Below, piece by piece: positions 1-8,585 of a stretch of 64,000 nt of DNA. Source of the DNA: Lewinellaceae bacterium. Lineage in GTDB: Bacteria; Bacteroidota; Bacteroidia; Chitinophagales; Saprospiraceae. The translations under genes and the position numbers were made by a program. The notes below the pieces were generated by a model. It saw only the letters and a list, made by a program, of their open reading frames with translations, did no database searches and was not told the origin of the DNA. The stretch covers positions 1 through 64,000 of the forward strand of contig JACJYH010000007.1 of assembly GCA_020636195.1 (NCBI GenBank), in the 5' to 3' direction. Every line of letters begins with the position of its first letter. Position 1 is the stretch's first letter.

Positions 1-2029
1 CTTCAGCATCATATGTGGAGATATTTCCTCCTGTGCGAATAGTGAAAACATTGATGGATTTTGAAATAAAAGTGTTTAGTCCAACAGCATTGTTTTTACC
101 AATATTTTTAAATGTATTGACGCTCAACCCAAGGGGATCAATGGATAGGATCTGCTCAATAATGCCTTGTGTATTTTTATAAAAAACTGAAGAGAATGTG
201 GTAAATCCCTTGAAGGTAAAATTATAACTCAATTCTACTTGATGAACAATTTCAGGTTCTAAATTTGGGTTTCCTACAACCCTATTTATAAAATCAGCGG
301 AATTATTGAATGGGTTGATATAATATAAACTCGGCCTTTGAATCCGTTGGGAATATCCTATTTTCAATGTCTTAAAATTCTTCAGCGCTTTACTCAAAGT
401 TAAGTTAGGCAGATAATTTGAATAAGAATTTTCAAATGCTGATGCGGCATCAGAAGCAAAAACACCATCTATTTTCGTCTGCTCATATCTTAATCCTGCA
501 ATGATAGAATAACTGCTCGGCAGCGTGAATGTAAATGACCCATATCCAGCATAGACGTCTTGCCCGTAATTGAAGGTTTCATTTTGTTCAGTAAACCCTT
601 CTAATGATGGAATTTGAGTATTGTAATCGCTGATAATATTTCTAAAGACGGATTTTGCCCCTATTTCCATCTTTATTCTCTTTGAGAAGGGGTGCGTGTA
701 ATCGGATTGGATAGTAGTCTCATGATTGACTCCTTCATTGAATAGGTTTGCATTTCTATCAAAGACAGATAAAACTTCATGTACTTCTTGGATAACATAG
801 TCTTGGTTATTATTTTGCTTAGAATACTGGACACTTAGAGATAATTCCTGACCTTCTTTTCCCTCGAATTTATGGGTATAATCCGTATTCCAATCAAATC
901 CACCAAAAAAGTTATCACCAATGTTTTTGCGAGCATAAGTATCATTGAAGATATCGTTTGGATCCACCAATGTCACAGACGTAGATCCATCAACGTCGAA
1001 GCCAAATCCTCTAAATGTAAATGCGCTATTGATACTGTTATATCCGTTGAAATCATAAAATGCACTTACTGAGCCGCTTCCTCCCAATCTCGACGTTGTC
1101 TGATTGCCTGATTGTGAAAATGATCTTATACCCGAAGAGATGGTGTCAATGCGAGAGAATGTCAGAATACCATCTGCCGGTGTAGAATAAAATAATGATC
1201 CTCCACTGCTAAGTCCAAACCTTCCTTTTCCGGCATTCAAATTTGTAAAAAGGCTGTTTTGTCGATTACCTACTGAGGCATTAACACTTCCGGCGATGCC
1301 ATCAATATTCTCTTTTTTTGTGATGATGTTGATGATACCACCGCTACCTTCAGCATCGTATTTTGCAGATGGAGAAGTGATGACTTCTACTTTCTTGATT
1401 TGATCAGCAGGGAACATTTTTAGGGCGTCTGCGACATTGCTTGAAAACATGCCCGAAGGCTTGCCATTGATCAAGATTTTTATATTCTGTGAGCCTCTAA
1501 TCGAAACGTTGCCATTCAAATCTACTGACAACATCGGCACTTTTCTCAATACATCAGTGGCGTCACCTCCGGAAATAGACGCATCATTTTCAGCATTGAA
1601 TACCAATCTATCGGCTTTATTTTCAATCAGCGCTTTATCTTCTTTTATCTCTATAGCTTCTAGGATTACGGTAGATTGAGCCAAAAAGATCGTTCCCATA
1701 TCAGAGTCTGGATTTTTTAAAGTGGTTTCAACATTTTGAGATTTTTCCAGATATCCCAAAAATGAAATGTAGATATCATAATTTCCAACATTGGTATCAT
1801 CAAATTTGAACCTACCTTCATCATCAGAAAGCACACCATCTTGTAAAATACTGCTGCCATGTTTTTTTAGGGTGACCGTGGCAAAACTAACCGGTTGATG
1901 TGTGACAGAATCTAAAACGATGCCTTCTATTTTCCCTTTCAGCTTTGGTTTTTGATTGCCACCCATAGGAAATTGGGCATTGATATTTGTTAAAAAGATG
2001 ATAAAAAGAATGAGTAATGTTGGTCTCAT
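1..2029 (-). CDS. TonB-dependent outer-membrane receptor, C-terminus beyond window edge
   Basis: The minus strand is open from an ATG at 2029 to the window edge, giving 676 residues without a stop, so the 3' end lies outside. A signal peptide (about 1-18, cleavage before Gln) is followed by a carboxypeptidase-regulatory-like beta sandwich (about 33-104), which is typical of Bacteroidota receptors. The plug domain (about 125-240) contains the IRGSQNIKILINGKPSG stretch, then SPSAKYDAEGSGGIINIITKK-like plug end residues. The rest reads as alternating amphipathic strands of an outer-membrane barrel. It resembles the receptors with an 'outer membrane beta-barrel family' C-terminus rather than SusC, and no SusD partner is seen. 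The substrate cannot be told. It is transcribed in the same direction as the upstream batD with a 131-base gap that holds no clear terminator. Confidence 0.88.
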   Translation of the reverse strand, partial: MRPTLLILFIIFLTNINAQFPMGGNQKPKLKGKIEGIVLDSVTHQPVSFATVTLKKHGSSILQDGVLSDDEGRFKFDDTNVGNYDIYISFLGYLEKSQNVETTLKNPDSDMGTIFLAQSTVILEAIEIKEDKALIENKADRLVFNAENDASISGGDATDVLRKVPMLSVDLNGNVSIRGSQNIKILINGKPSGMFSSNVADALKMFPADQIKKVEVITSPSAKYDAEGSGGIINIITKKENIDGIAGSVNASVGNRQNSLFTNLNAGKGRFGLSSGGSLFYSTPADGILTFSRIDTISSGIRSFSQSGNQTTSRLGGSGSVSAFYDFNGYNSINSAFTFRGFGFDVDGSTSVTLVDPNDIFNDTYARKNIGDNFFGGFDWNTDYTHKFEGKEGQELSLSVQYSKQNNNQDYVIQEVHEVLSVFDRNANLFNEGVNHETTIQSDYTHPFSKRIKMEIGAKSVFRNIISDYNTQIPSLEGFTEQNETFNYGQDVYAGYGSFTFTLPSSYSIIAGLRYEQTKIDGVFASDAASAFENSYSNYLPNLTLSKALKNFKTLKIGYSQRIQRPSLYYINPFNNSADFINRVVGNPNLEPEIVHQVELSYNFTFKGFTTFSSVFYKNTQGIIEQILSIDPLGLSVNTFKNIGKNNAVGLNTFISKSINVFTIRTGGNISTYDAE

Positions 2030-2160
2030 ATATTTAAATATAGGTCTGATAAATAAAACTTCAACTACAATGTCAAAGATGCATAGGTGGTTGAATCTAT
2101 GGCATAAAAATAGATAAAAGTAATCGAAATATCTATCAATTCCAAAAATCTACAATCATT

Positions 2161-3891
2161 TTATGACTTACTGTCTAACTGATTTAGAACTTCTACTGCC
2201 ATGTTATAAATATCTTGTGTTTTGTATTTTTGACCGGCAAATCTTGCTTGATTGATTTGATTTGTTAAATCAGCATACAATAAAACTGTATCATCAGGTA
2301 TGCCACCTTTCAATAATACTTCCTTGATTTTGTTTAATTCTGAGTCAGAAATTTGAATGTGATATTTTTGAAGAATGAAGTCATGGATAGCTTTGTGAAC
2401 AGAATCATAAAATGCATCATATTCTTGGGCATCAAGGTGCTTTTTAGCTTTTGATAGCAGCATTTTCGATTTATATTCCGGTGTGTTTTGATGCATCAAT
2501 TTGAGTTCTTTGTTTTGTATCGATTTTCGTTTGATTACAATACCAACTAATCCAAGAACAAGAAATAGCCCAATGAGCATGTACCACAATCTGGAATTCC
2601 ATAATGGCTCAGAAATAGATTTACCAATTATGTCAGATTTTGGAGCGGAGATTTCTTCCGAAGGAGACTTCGGCTCTGTAGCTGCATTTGATGGAGTTGC
2701 AAAAACTTTAATTGTGTCCTTTTTGAGTGTTACATATTTTTTATCTTCCGTATTGAAATATGAAAATTCCGGAACAATAGTAAACACAGTATCCTTTTTT
2801 GGCACAAATGTGTATTCAAATGTTTTTTGGAGGGTTTGTCTATCATTGTTTACAGAGACATAATCCTTGATCTGAGAAGGTGGATAGGCTTCAAGATTTG
2901 AGCTCACATCCAGTGAAGGTATAGTGATGACTTTTGGGTCTCCATCGCCACTTATAGACAATTGATAGTGGAATGCTTCTCCTGTTCCAACCGTATTTTT
3001 TGACACTTTCGCTTCATCGATTTGAAATTTTCCGACCGCTCCGGAAAATGTAGTTGGTGCGCCTGATGGCAATGGTAAAACCGATAAATATAAAGAATTT
3101 GAATGGATATTTTCAAAGGAAATATCGCCAAAAAATCCACCAAACCCTGAGTCAGTAGCTATTCCAATTTTACAATTGACAGGACCGAGCGTAAAATTCC
3201 CCGATTTCTGAGGAAATAAGAGGTATTTCTGAATAGTTTGCCTGTAATACTCCTTGCCATTTATTTGGACATTTCCTGGCATTTCCTGGATATTTTCTAT
3301 AGGAACAACGTAAAATCCATCAAAGGATAATTGATCCATAAGTTCATATCTAGAAATATTTTGCCTTGTGTAAATGACTACATTGAGTTCTATTTGTTGA
3401 TGTATATATGCATCTTTTACATTGGTTTCGATGCTGATTATAGTTTTATCGTTTGAATTGATTTTTTTTTCAGCAGAAGGTTTTGCCTCTGAGACCTTAA
3501 CCTTGAGTGAATTGGTAGTTAGTGTTTTGCCTTGGTACTTCATGGTGGCTGGAGGAATGGTGAAGTTTCCTTTTTGTGTGGCTTTCAAAATATAACCTAT
3601 GGTTTGTGATGATGATCGGGCCCCATTGATGATGGAGATACTATTAGATTTTTGAGGCCCACCGACCACTTGCATTAAGCCAAAATCAGGCATCTTTATT
3701 TGTGTCGGTTCAAAATTTTTTAAAACCAATTGAATTTGAAAAGTTTCGCCAACTTCTACTTCATCTTTGCTGGAAATAAGCTGATAATCTTGGCTAAAAG
3801 AAAATGTATGAAAACATAGACTTACAATTCCTGCAATTAAAAATCGATGAAATTGATCTGACTTGATAAGAAATTTTAAAGGATACATCAT
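2161..3891 (-). CDS. batD: BatD-like oxygen-tolerance/aerotolerance membrane protein
   Basis: This 576-residue protein has a cleavable signal (about 1-34), several immunoglobulin-like beta domains, one transmembrane helix near residues 435-457 (LWYMLIGLFLVLGLVGIVI) and a cytoplasmic tail of about 110 residues rich in charged helices. That order, and the N-terminal pattern in which a protein 'possesses VxVGExFxIxLxL' followed by a 'GPxxSxSxSIxNG' block, match the BatD family. BatD proteins normally accompany MoxR and the VWA proteins BatA/BatB, which act in the envelope stress or aerotolerance complex. None of those partners is in this window, so this copy is detached from the classical cluster, or the window shows an orphan paralogue. 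The family call is firm from the layout; the physiological role is inferred from the family. Confidence 0.8.
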   Translation of the reverse strand: MMYPLKFLIKSDQFHRFLIAGIVSLCFHTFSFSQDYQLISSKDEVEVGETFQIQLVLKNFEPTQIKMPDFGLMQVVGGPQKSNSISIINGARSSSQTIGYILKATQKGNFTIPPATMKYQGKTLTTNSLKVKVSEAKPSAEKKINSNDKTIISIETNVKDAYIHQQIELNVVIYTRQNISRYELMDQLSFDGFYVVPIENIQEMPGNVQINGKEYYRQTIQKYLLFPQKSGNFTLGPVNCKIGIATDSGFGGFFGDISFENIHSNSLYLSVLPLPSGAPTTFSGAVGKFQIDEAKVSKNTVGTGEAFHYQLSISGDGDPKVITIPSLDVSSNLEAYPPSQIKDYVSVNNDRQTLQKTFEYTFVPKKDTVFTIVPEFSYFNTEDKKYVTLKKDTIKVFATPSNAATEPKSPSEEISAPKSDIIGKSISEPLWNSRLWYMLIGLFLVLGLVGIVIKRKSIQNKELKLMHQNTPEYKSKMLLSKAKKHLDAQEYDAFYDSVHKAIHDFILQKYHIQISDSELNKIKEVLLKGGIPDDTVLLYADLTNQINQARFAGQKYKTQDIYNMAVEVLNQLDSKS

Positions 3892-4054
3892 AACTAAACA
3901 TCATGATTCAGAAAAGTCATCAAAAAACAATGTATTGTAACGAAGGTATTTATAAAATTGTTTTTGTTATCGAAAATTACTTATTTAAATAACTGTATAT
4001 AGAATTAATTATATTTATTATCTATTGAAAATGAAAAAAATTTATATTTATTAT

Positions 4055-4084
4055 TTTGTAAATTGATCAATATATGTACCTTTG
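4055..4084 (+). promoter_or_regulatory. Bacteroidota-type promoter for the 4129 gene
   Basis: TTTG (4055-4058) is followed after 18 bases by TACCTTTG (4077-4084), matching the primary-sigma consensus TTG-N17-23-TAnnTTTG of Bacteroidota. The predicted transcription start is near 4091, leaving a leader of about 38 bases before the ATG at 4129. Confidence 0.65.
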
Positions 4085-4128
4085 TAGTTCAGGTAGCAAT
4101 ATAGCTACATTTAAATTTTTATTGAGAA

Positions 4129-4716
4129 ATGAAAGGGGTATTTATTTTGCTTTTATGTAGCTATTCATTGTTAGTACATAGTCAATCAAAAAACTGCACT
4201 TCGCTGTGTAAAATTGATCCAATCAAGGAAGAGAAAATTATCAAACATTATATCTATACGGGCGCAGATACAACCGGGATGAATGTAAAGTTGACCAAAA
4301 TTTTGGTGGCTCCGGAAAGGACAGTTCAGGTAAAAAAATTTGATAAAAATTGTAATAAACCTAATTTCGAGGATTGTTACTTTTACAAAATTGAGACTAT
4401 TCCACCTGTGACCATGAATCTATACACGCTGATTGATCCAAGTGTTACAAGTCAATATGAGGTCAGGGAAGAAAAAGTGGATGTGATTATTTCTGATATG
4501 ACAGAAGTGGAAAAGGAAGTGATCTGCCCTGCAAATAAGACAAAAACTTTAATATTGAAAATTCAAAAAGGACTCAAGGATAATGGTTATGACCTTCCTG
4601 AGAATGGCCTAATGGATGAAGCTACAACATTGGCTATAGAAGATTTTCAGAGATCTCAGCACATCGCATATGGTGAGATCACTTTGGAGACTTTGACGCT
4701 ATTGGGAGTGAATTAG
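4129..4716 (+). CDS. Secreted peptidoglycan-binding-like protein with conserved cysteines
   Basis: This 195-residue protein has a signal peptide (about 1-18) and a CxxxC pair (NCTSLC). A middle domain has the signature IYTG and then NCNKPNFEDC. The C-terminal helical segment of about 55 residues (ILKIQKGLKDNGYDLPENG, then DEATTLAIEDFQ) looks like a PG_binding_1 repeat. A second protein encoded at 40331-41023 shares every one of these landmarks: the CxxxC, the IYTG motif, the NC..PN..DC motif and the peptidoglycan-binding-like tail. The two are therefore paralogues. It probably acts in the periplasm or at the cell surface on peptidoglycan. No catalytic domain is visible. It is followed 15 bases later by a CPBP protease gene. 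Confidence 0.6.
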   Translation: MKGVFILLLCSYSLLVHSQSKNCTSLCKIDPIKEEKIIKHYIYTGADTTGMNVKLTKILVAPERTVQVKKFDKNCNKPNFEDCYFYKIETIPPVTMNLYTLIDPSVTSQYEVREEKVDVIISDMTEVEKEVICPANKTKTLILKIQKGLKDNGYDLPENGLMDEATTLAIEDFQRSQHIAYGEITLETLTLLGVN

Positions 4717-4731
4717 AGATTGTTCCCAACC

Positions 4732-5430
4732 ATGGAATTTTATGTGTTCGATCACATAGCTGTCATTCTTTTTGGCATTGTATTTCCGGTGATGGCTGTG
4801 AGTTCCGGTGATGTTGATGATACCATATTGGAACAATTACCACCAAAAAAGCATCTTTTTTACACCAATGCTTTGACATTGGTCATTGGAGCCCTCATTG
4901 TCATTACAAGCTGGAATTTTGCACACAGACCTTGGGAAGACATGGGATTCAGGCCTCCACAGATTTCAACTTCAGTTTTAATTCTTATTGTGACAATTCT
5001 TTTAATATATGGAATCGATATCTTTTACGGATTGATGAACTCTGAGTCACAAAAGCAGAAAATAAAGCAACTATCTTACATGATTCCATTGAATTGGAAT
5101 GAGTTTAAACCTTTTGTACTGATGAGTGCTGCAGCCGGGATATGTGAAGAGATCATTTATAGAGGATTTTTGGTGACTTACATGTATAATATTATTCCGT
5201 TTTCTGAGTATTCCGGCTATTTGGGTGCTGCGATTCCGGCAGTATCATTTGCCATAAGTCATATGAACCAGGGTTTTTGGTCTGTTATTAAAATATTCTT
5301 GATAGGCGTTTTATTAGGATTGATTTATTTGGAGAGTGGTTCATTATGGATTGTGATTTGTCTTCATGTAGCTATCGATATTATCTCAGGAATGGTAACT
5401 GTTATATCAAATAATACTTGGGAGGATTAG
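4732..5430 (+). CDS. CPBP-family intramembrane glutamic protease (Abi/CAAX-type)
   Basis: The 232-residue polytopic membrane protein carries the diagnostic CPBP motif EEIIYRGFL, with the glutamate pair that forms the active site, followed by the second motif around ISHMNQG and a third near LHVAIDI. The family comprises CAAX prenyl-protease-like and bacteriocin-related intramembrane peptidases. I start at the ATG at 4732; a TTG four codons earlier is in frame but starts only three bases after the preceding stop and adds nothing to the first helix. It probably forms an operon with the peptidoglycan-binding-like gene upstream. The substrate is unknown. A second, diverged CPBP gene lies at 62922-63659. 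Confidence 0.82.
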   Translation: MEFYVFDHIAVILFGIVFPVMAVSSGDVDDTILEQLPPKKHLFYTNALTLVIGALIVITSWNFAHRPWEDMGFRPPQISTSVLILIVTILLIYGIDIFYGLMNSESQKQKIKQLSYMIPLNWNEFKPFVLMSAAAGICEEIIYRGFLVTYMYNIIPFSEYSGYLGAAIPAVSFAISHMNQGFWSVIKIFLIGVLLGLIYLESGSLWIVICLHVAIDIISGMVTVISNNTWED

Positions 5431-5863
5431 AGCAGAATTATAGTAAAAAACTAAATTGCTTCGTGATCGTAATTGACGGTTTATCTTTAAATCCCTATTG
5501 TACATAATGGCAAATAAAATTGCCTTTTTCAGCTTGCAAACTAAAATTGCATCTAAAATTACGACAAGGAAAACACATTTAAAAATGTTATATTATATTT
5601 ATTATCAAGGCATTATGTAAATTTGAACAGTAAAAAATTTTTTTCAACCAATTTAGTTAATTTATTATTAAAATAATTGGATGAAATGTGACGATATGAA
5701 AAAAAAGGGGTCTTTACAAGAGTGTGTGTAACTTTTCTGGTATAATAATTGTTTGTTAATAATTAGTAAAAATATTTTGTATTAGGGTAACAATTTGAAG
5801 CAAGAGGTTGATTATTAAGTTACAGTCCAAGTTTTTTTCACAACCAAATAATTCAAAACTAAC
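5431..5863. other. 433-base AT-rich gap before the T9SS cargo gene
   Basis: I see no reading frame, RNA gene or strong hairpin here. A weak promoter-like pair, TTG at 5753-5755 and TATTTTG at 5773-5779, lies about 85 bases before the next gene. It departs from the consensus in both spacing (17) and the last element. Confidence 0.4.
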
Positions 5864-6730
5864 ATGAAATTTCAGGTTTTTTTTAACAGTATTTTATTTA
5901 TTTTATGCTTGACATATGTCAGCAATGCTCAAACATTGTCGATTACCGCAACACCGGTGACATCTACAGTGTGTAACGTACAAGCGAACTTTGTGGGAAA
6001 TTCAAGTTGCGATTATAACGTGACTTTTTCTTGCCCCACATGCACTCCAACAACCATGACATGTTCCGGAGTTACTAATGCAAGCTCATGTGTAGTGAGT
6101 TTTACCATGGGTCCTGGAACAAATACATTTACAGCCACTGCAACACTAGTTTCCGGCTCCGGACCTCAGTGCCCTTCTACATTGATTTCAAACACCTTAT
6201 CCGTATTACCTATTGAAATGAAGTCTTTTGATATCAGTAATACCGGTGATGCCGTGATGCTCCATTGGGTGACTGCTTCTGAAGAGAATAATGATTATTT
6301 TGAAATCGAAAGATCAGGAGACGGATTAGATTACTTTCCGATTGCGAGAATTTCAGGCGCAGGAAATAGTAGAGATGAAATCGAATATTCCTATCATGAC
6401 GACCATGCAACAAAAGGTATCAATTATTATCGCATTAAACAGGTGGATTTTGATGGAAAGTTTTCATACAGCGAATCCAGATCTGCAAGTTTGAAACAGG
6501 GTAAATCATTTGATATTTTACCGACCGTTGCTCATGACATCATAGGTATTTATACAGACCTTGATAATTATGATGTACATATCTATAATCAATCAGGGCA
6601 ATTGATGCATCAGTGGAATTCACTTTCCGGTCATCACAATTTAAACATCGATAATTTATTTTCAGGTATTTATTTTGTTGAAGTATCTAGTGAACAAAAT
6701 AAGGAAATCACGAAAGTGGTTAAATTATAA
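5864..6730 (+). CDS. Secreted protein with type IX secretion C-terminal sorting domain
   Basis: The 288-residue product has a signal peptide (about 1-22, ending NAQ) and a short Cys/Thr-rich region (about 25-112) with several paired cysteines. Next comes a fibronectin-like or Por-secretion-associated domain containing LHWVTASEENNDYFEIERS and NYYRIKQVDFDGKFSYSES. The last approximately 75 residues form a type A sorting domain ending GIYFVEVSSEQNKEITKVVKL-like residues. The LxWxTxxExNNxxFxIERS motif is very common in Saprospiria surface proteins just before the sorting domain. It is expected to cross the outer membrane through the T9SS and be attached to the surface or released. A strong terminator follows. 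The function of the Cys-rich N-terminal part is unknown. Confidence 0.75.
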   Translation: MKFQVFFNSILFILCLTYVSNAQTLSITATPVTSTVCNVQANFVGNSSCDYNVTFSCPTCTPTTMTCSGVTNASSCVVSFTMGPGTNTFTATATLVSGSGPQCPSTLISNTLSVLPIEMKSFDISNTGDAVMLHWVTASEENNDYFEIERSGDGLDYFPIARISGAGNSRDEIEYSYHDDHATKGINYYRIKQVDFDGKFSYSESRSASLKQGKSFDILPTVAHDIIGIYTDLDNYDVHIYNQSGQLMHQWNSLSGHHNLNIDNLFSGIYFVEVSSEQNKEITKVVKL

Positions 6731-6757
6731 TTTTTACTGCAATTCAACCTCGTTACG

Positions 6758-6792
6758 AAAAAGGAGCCACCCAAAAGTGCGCTCCTTTTTTT
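6758..6792 (+). terminator. Rho-independent terminator after the T9SS cargo gene
   Basis: AAAAAGGAGC (6758-6767) pairs perfectly with GCTCCTTTTT (6781-6790) around a 13-base loop, and a run of T residues follows. It lies 27 bases after the stop codon. Confidence 0.85.
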
Positions 6793-6987
6793 ATTTAGTA
6801 TCCCGAACATCTTAAATATTCTTGGCTATTAATTTAGTGACTTTTCATTACCAACATGTTTGAACTAAAATGAGCATTATCTTTTTGAGACAATATTTTA
6901 ACTTTATGAATATTTAAAGATCCTTTCATAAAAAATGAAAAGTTAGGCATGTCAATGTTTGGGAAATGCTGGAAAGGTAAAATTTAA

Positions 6988-7018
6988 TTTGTTTGGAATC
7001 AAAATTTTGCTACTTTTG
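6988..7018 (+). promoter_or_regulatory. Strong Bacteroidota-type promoter of the caspase operon
   Basis: TTTG (6988-6991) is separated by exactly 19 bases from TACTTTTG (7011-7018), an excellent match to the TTG-N19-TAnnTTTG consensus. Initiation would be near 7025, giving a leader of only about 13 bases before the GTG start at 7038. It probably drives 7038-13550. Confidence 0.72.
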
Positions 7019-7037
7019 ATTTTTCAAACCCCAAGAA

Positions 7038-8561
7038 GTGAAATATTTGCCTTTTGTATTAATAATTTATTTTATTAACATTGGAGGTATCCGGAGCCAG
7101 TCCGGATTGACAATAGACATCAACGCATACTCCAATAACATCCAATATTTTCGTGATGGCATGATGATCCATGCGCCCACTGCTAATAATGGTGAAAACA
7201 TTTATGTAGTTCTGGAAGAATTCAATCCATATACGATGAAAGCCGTAATGGAAGTGGAATCTACAAAATACAATCAAGATTCGGGAGGTGCGCTTGGACT
7301 AGGTTTATCAGGCTTATCGGGCTTTTCAGGTATTACCAGTTTATTTGGCGGATTAAATCTAGGCTCAAGTCTTGAGGAGATTTATACGGGTATCCCGAAA
7401 TCACGAGGGGCGCAATCCCTAGAAACAGGCACTACCAAGGCATCCTTCATGGAATTGACCTCAGAACTGAAGACTGCAGAAGAAATGTTGAATGCATCAG
7501 CACAAAAAATTGAATTGTTTAACCAAGTGGCAGAAAGCAGGTCACTGGCATTGAATGACATTGACCAACTCCGAAGGAGTAAATATATCAAACCATCACG
7601 CATCAAGCACTTGATGGAAGAAGAAATACAAAAAGCGTTTGCAAAAAATATAGGGGAAGATATCACCACCAATGATTTGGTCAATCCAACAATGAAGAGA
7701 AAGGAAATAGAAAAATCTATCATTGAATACGAAATTGCTAAAAATCAATATATTGCTTTAGCGGAGAAATGGAAAAAATTCATCACTTCGGTGGGTCACT
7801 TGCATGCAGATGATACCGATGATCAACTAAACTACATCATCTATCATGCTGATAGTATTGGTAGCGTTTTAAATGCCCAAATGCATACGGTAACGAATGT
7901 ACAAACGGATGTCAATGCACTTGAGAAGATTTATGATGTATCTATAAAGGAAATGAGTGTACTAAGATTGGTCTATGAAGAGCTCCAAAGTGATATTTTT
8001 AAGTTTAAATTTCCACCTGTACAAGCCCAAAATGAAGAGTTGACCATCAAAATAAAAATATATGATCTCGAAGATCGCAACTCAGAACAGCCAATAAAAG
8101 AATTCGTACAACTTGTTAGCGTCAATGGAGGTTGGAAGATTACAGGAGGATTGGGTATGGCATTTGGAGCAATGTTTCATGATGCTTATGATTATAGTGT
8201 CGTCAATGATGTGATCAAAGAAGACAAGCAAGGTGATTTTTTTCCATCTGTTGTTTCCTTTGCTCATCTACATAAAATGACCAATAGCAACACTTCAATT
8301 GGCGGATCATTCGGCGTGGGATTTCCATTACAAAGTGGAACCTTTCTACAATCACTATCTTTTTTCTTGGGGCCAACGGTAATATTCGGAAAAAACCAAA
8401 AATTCCTACTGACAGGAGGGTTGATGGGTTCAAAGGTGAATAGACTTTCAGGAGGGTTTGGAGCAGGTGACTACTTTGAAGGTTCATCAGATACTTTGCC
8501 CACAAAATCAGTGTATGAATTTGGATATTTCATGGCCATTTCCTACAATTTAGTTCGGTAA
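7038..8561 (+). CDS. Exported coiled-coil protein with C-terminal beta-barrel-like domain, unknown function
   Basis: I do not recognise a named family. The 507-residue protein starts at a GTG that gives a clear signal peptide (about 1-21), and no in-frame ATG precedes it. Visible parts are a glycine/leucine-rich hydrophobic stretch near 75-100 (GLSGLSGFSGITSLFGGLNLG), a long charged helical or coiled-coil region (about 125-330), and a final region of about 150 residues with amphipathic strands ending EFGYFMAISYNLVR, which reads like a small outer-membrane barrel. The protein at 38501-39586 ends in a similar glycine-rich strand region. It is the first gene of the 7038-13550 run, 24 bases before the caspase gene. 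An outer-membrane anchor for the caspase-type proteins is a possible role, but that is inference. Confidence 0.55.
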   Translation: MKYLPFVLIIYFINIGGIRSQSGLTIDINAYSNNIQYFRDGMMIHAPTANNGENIYVVLEEFNPYTMKAVMEVESTKYNQDSGGALGLGLSGLSGFSGITSLFGGLNLGSSLEEIYTGIPKSRGAQSLETGTTKASFMELTSELKTAEEMLNASAQKIELFNQVAESRSLALNDIDQLRRSKYIKPSRIKHLMEEEIQKAFAKNIGEDITTNDLVNPTMKRKEIEKSIIEYEIAKNQYIALAEKWKKFITSVGHLHADDTDDQLNYIIYHADSIGSVLNAQMHTVTNVQTDVNALEKIYDVSIKEMSVLRLVYEELQSDIFKFKFPPVQAQNEELTIKIKIYDLEDRNSEQPIKEFVQLVSVNGGWKITGGLGMAFGAMFHDAYDYSVVNDVIKEDKQGDFFPSVVSFAHLHKMTNSNTSIGGSFGVGFPLQSGTFLQSLSFFLGPTVIFGKNQKFLLTGGLMGSKVNRLSGGFGAGDYFEGSSDTLPTKSVYEFGYFMAISYNLVR

Positions 8562-8585
8562 TAAATCCATTTTAAGCGCGCAGAG

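Noticed and set aside
872..1679. Two plus-strand frames within the TonB receptor region
   Set aside because: They overlap a clear, continuous minus-strand receptor with signal peptide, plug and barrel, and they have no recognisable domains.
5753..5779. Promoter before the T9SS cargo gene at 5864
   Set aside because: The spacing (17) and the second element (TATTTTG) both depart from the consensus, so I noted it only inside the gap entry.
8082..8505. Minus-strand frames opposite the 7038-8561 gene
   Set aside because: They have no domain or signal and sit entirely within a plus-strand gene with a strong promoter and operon context.
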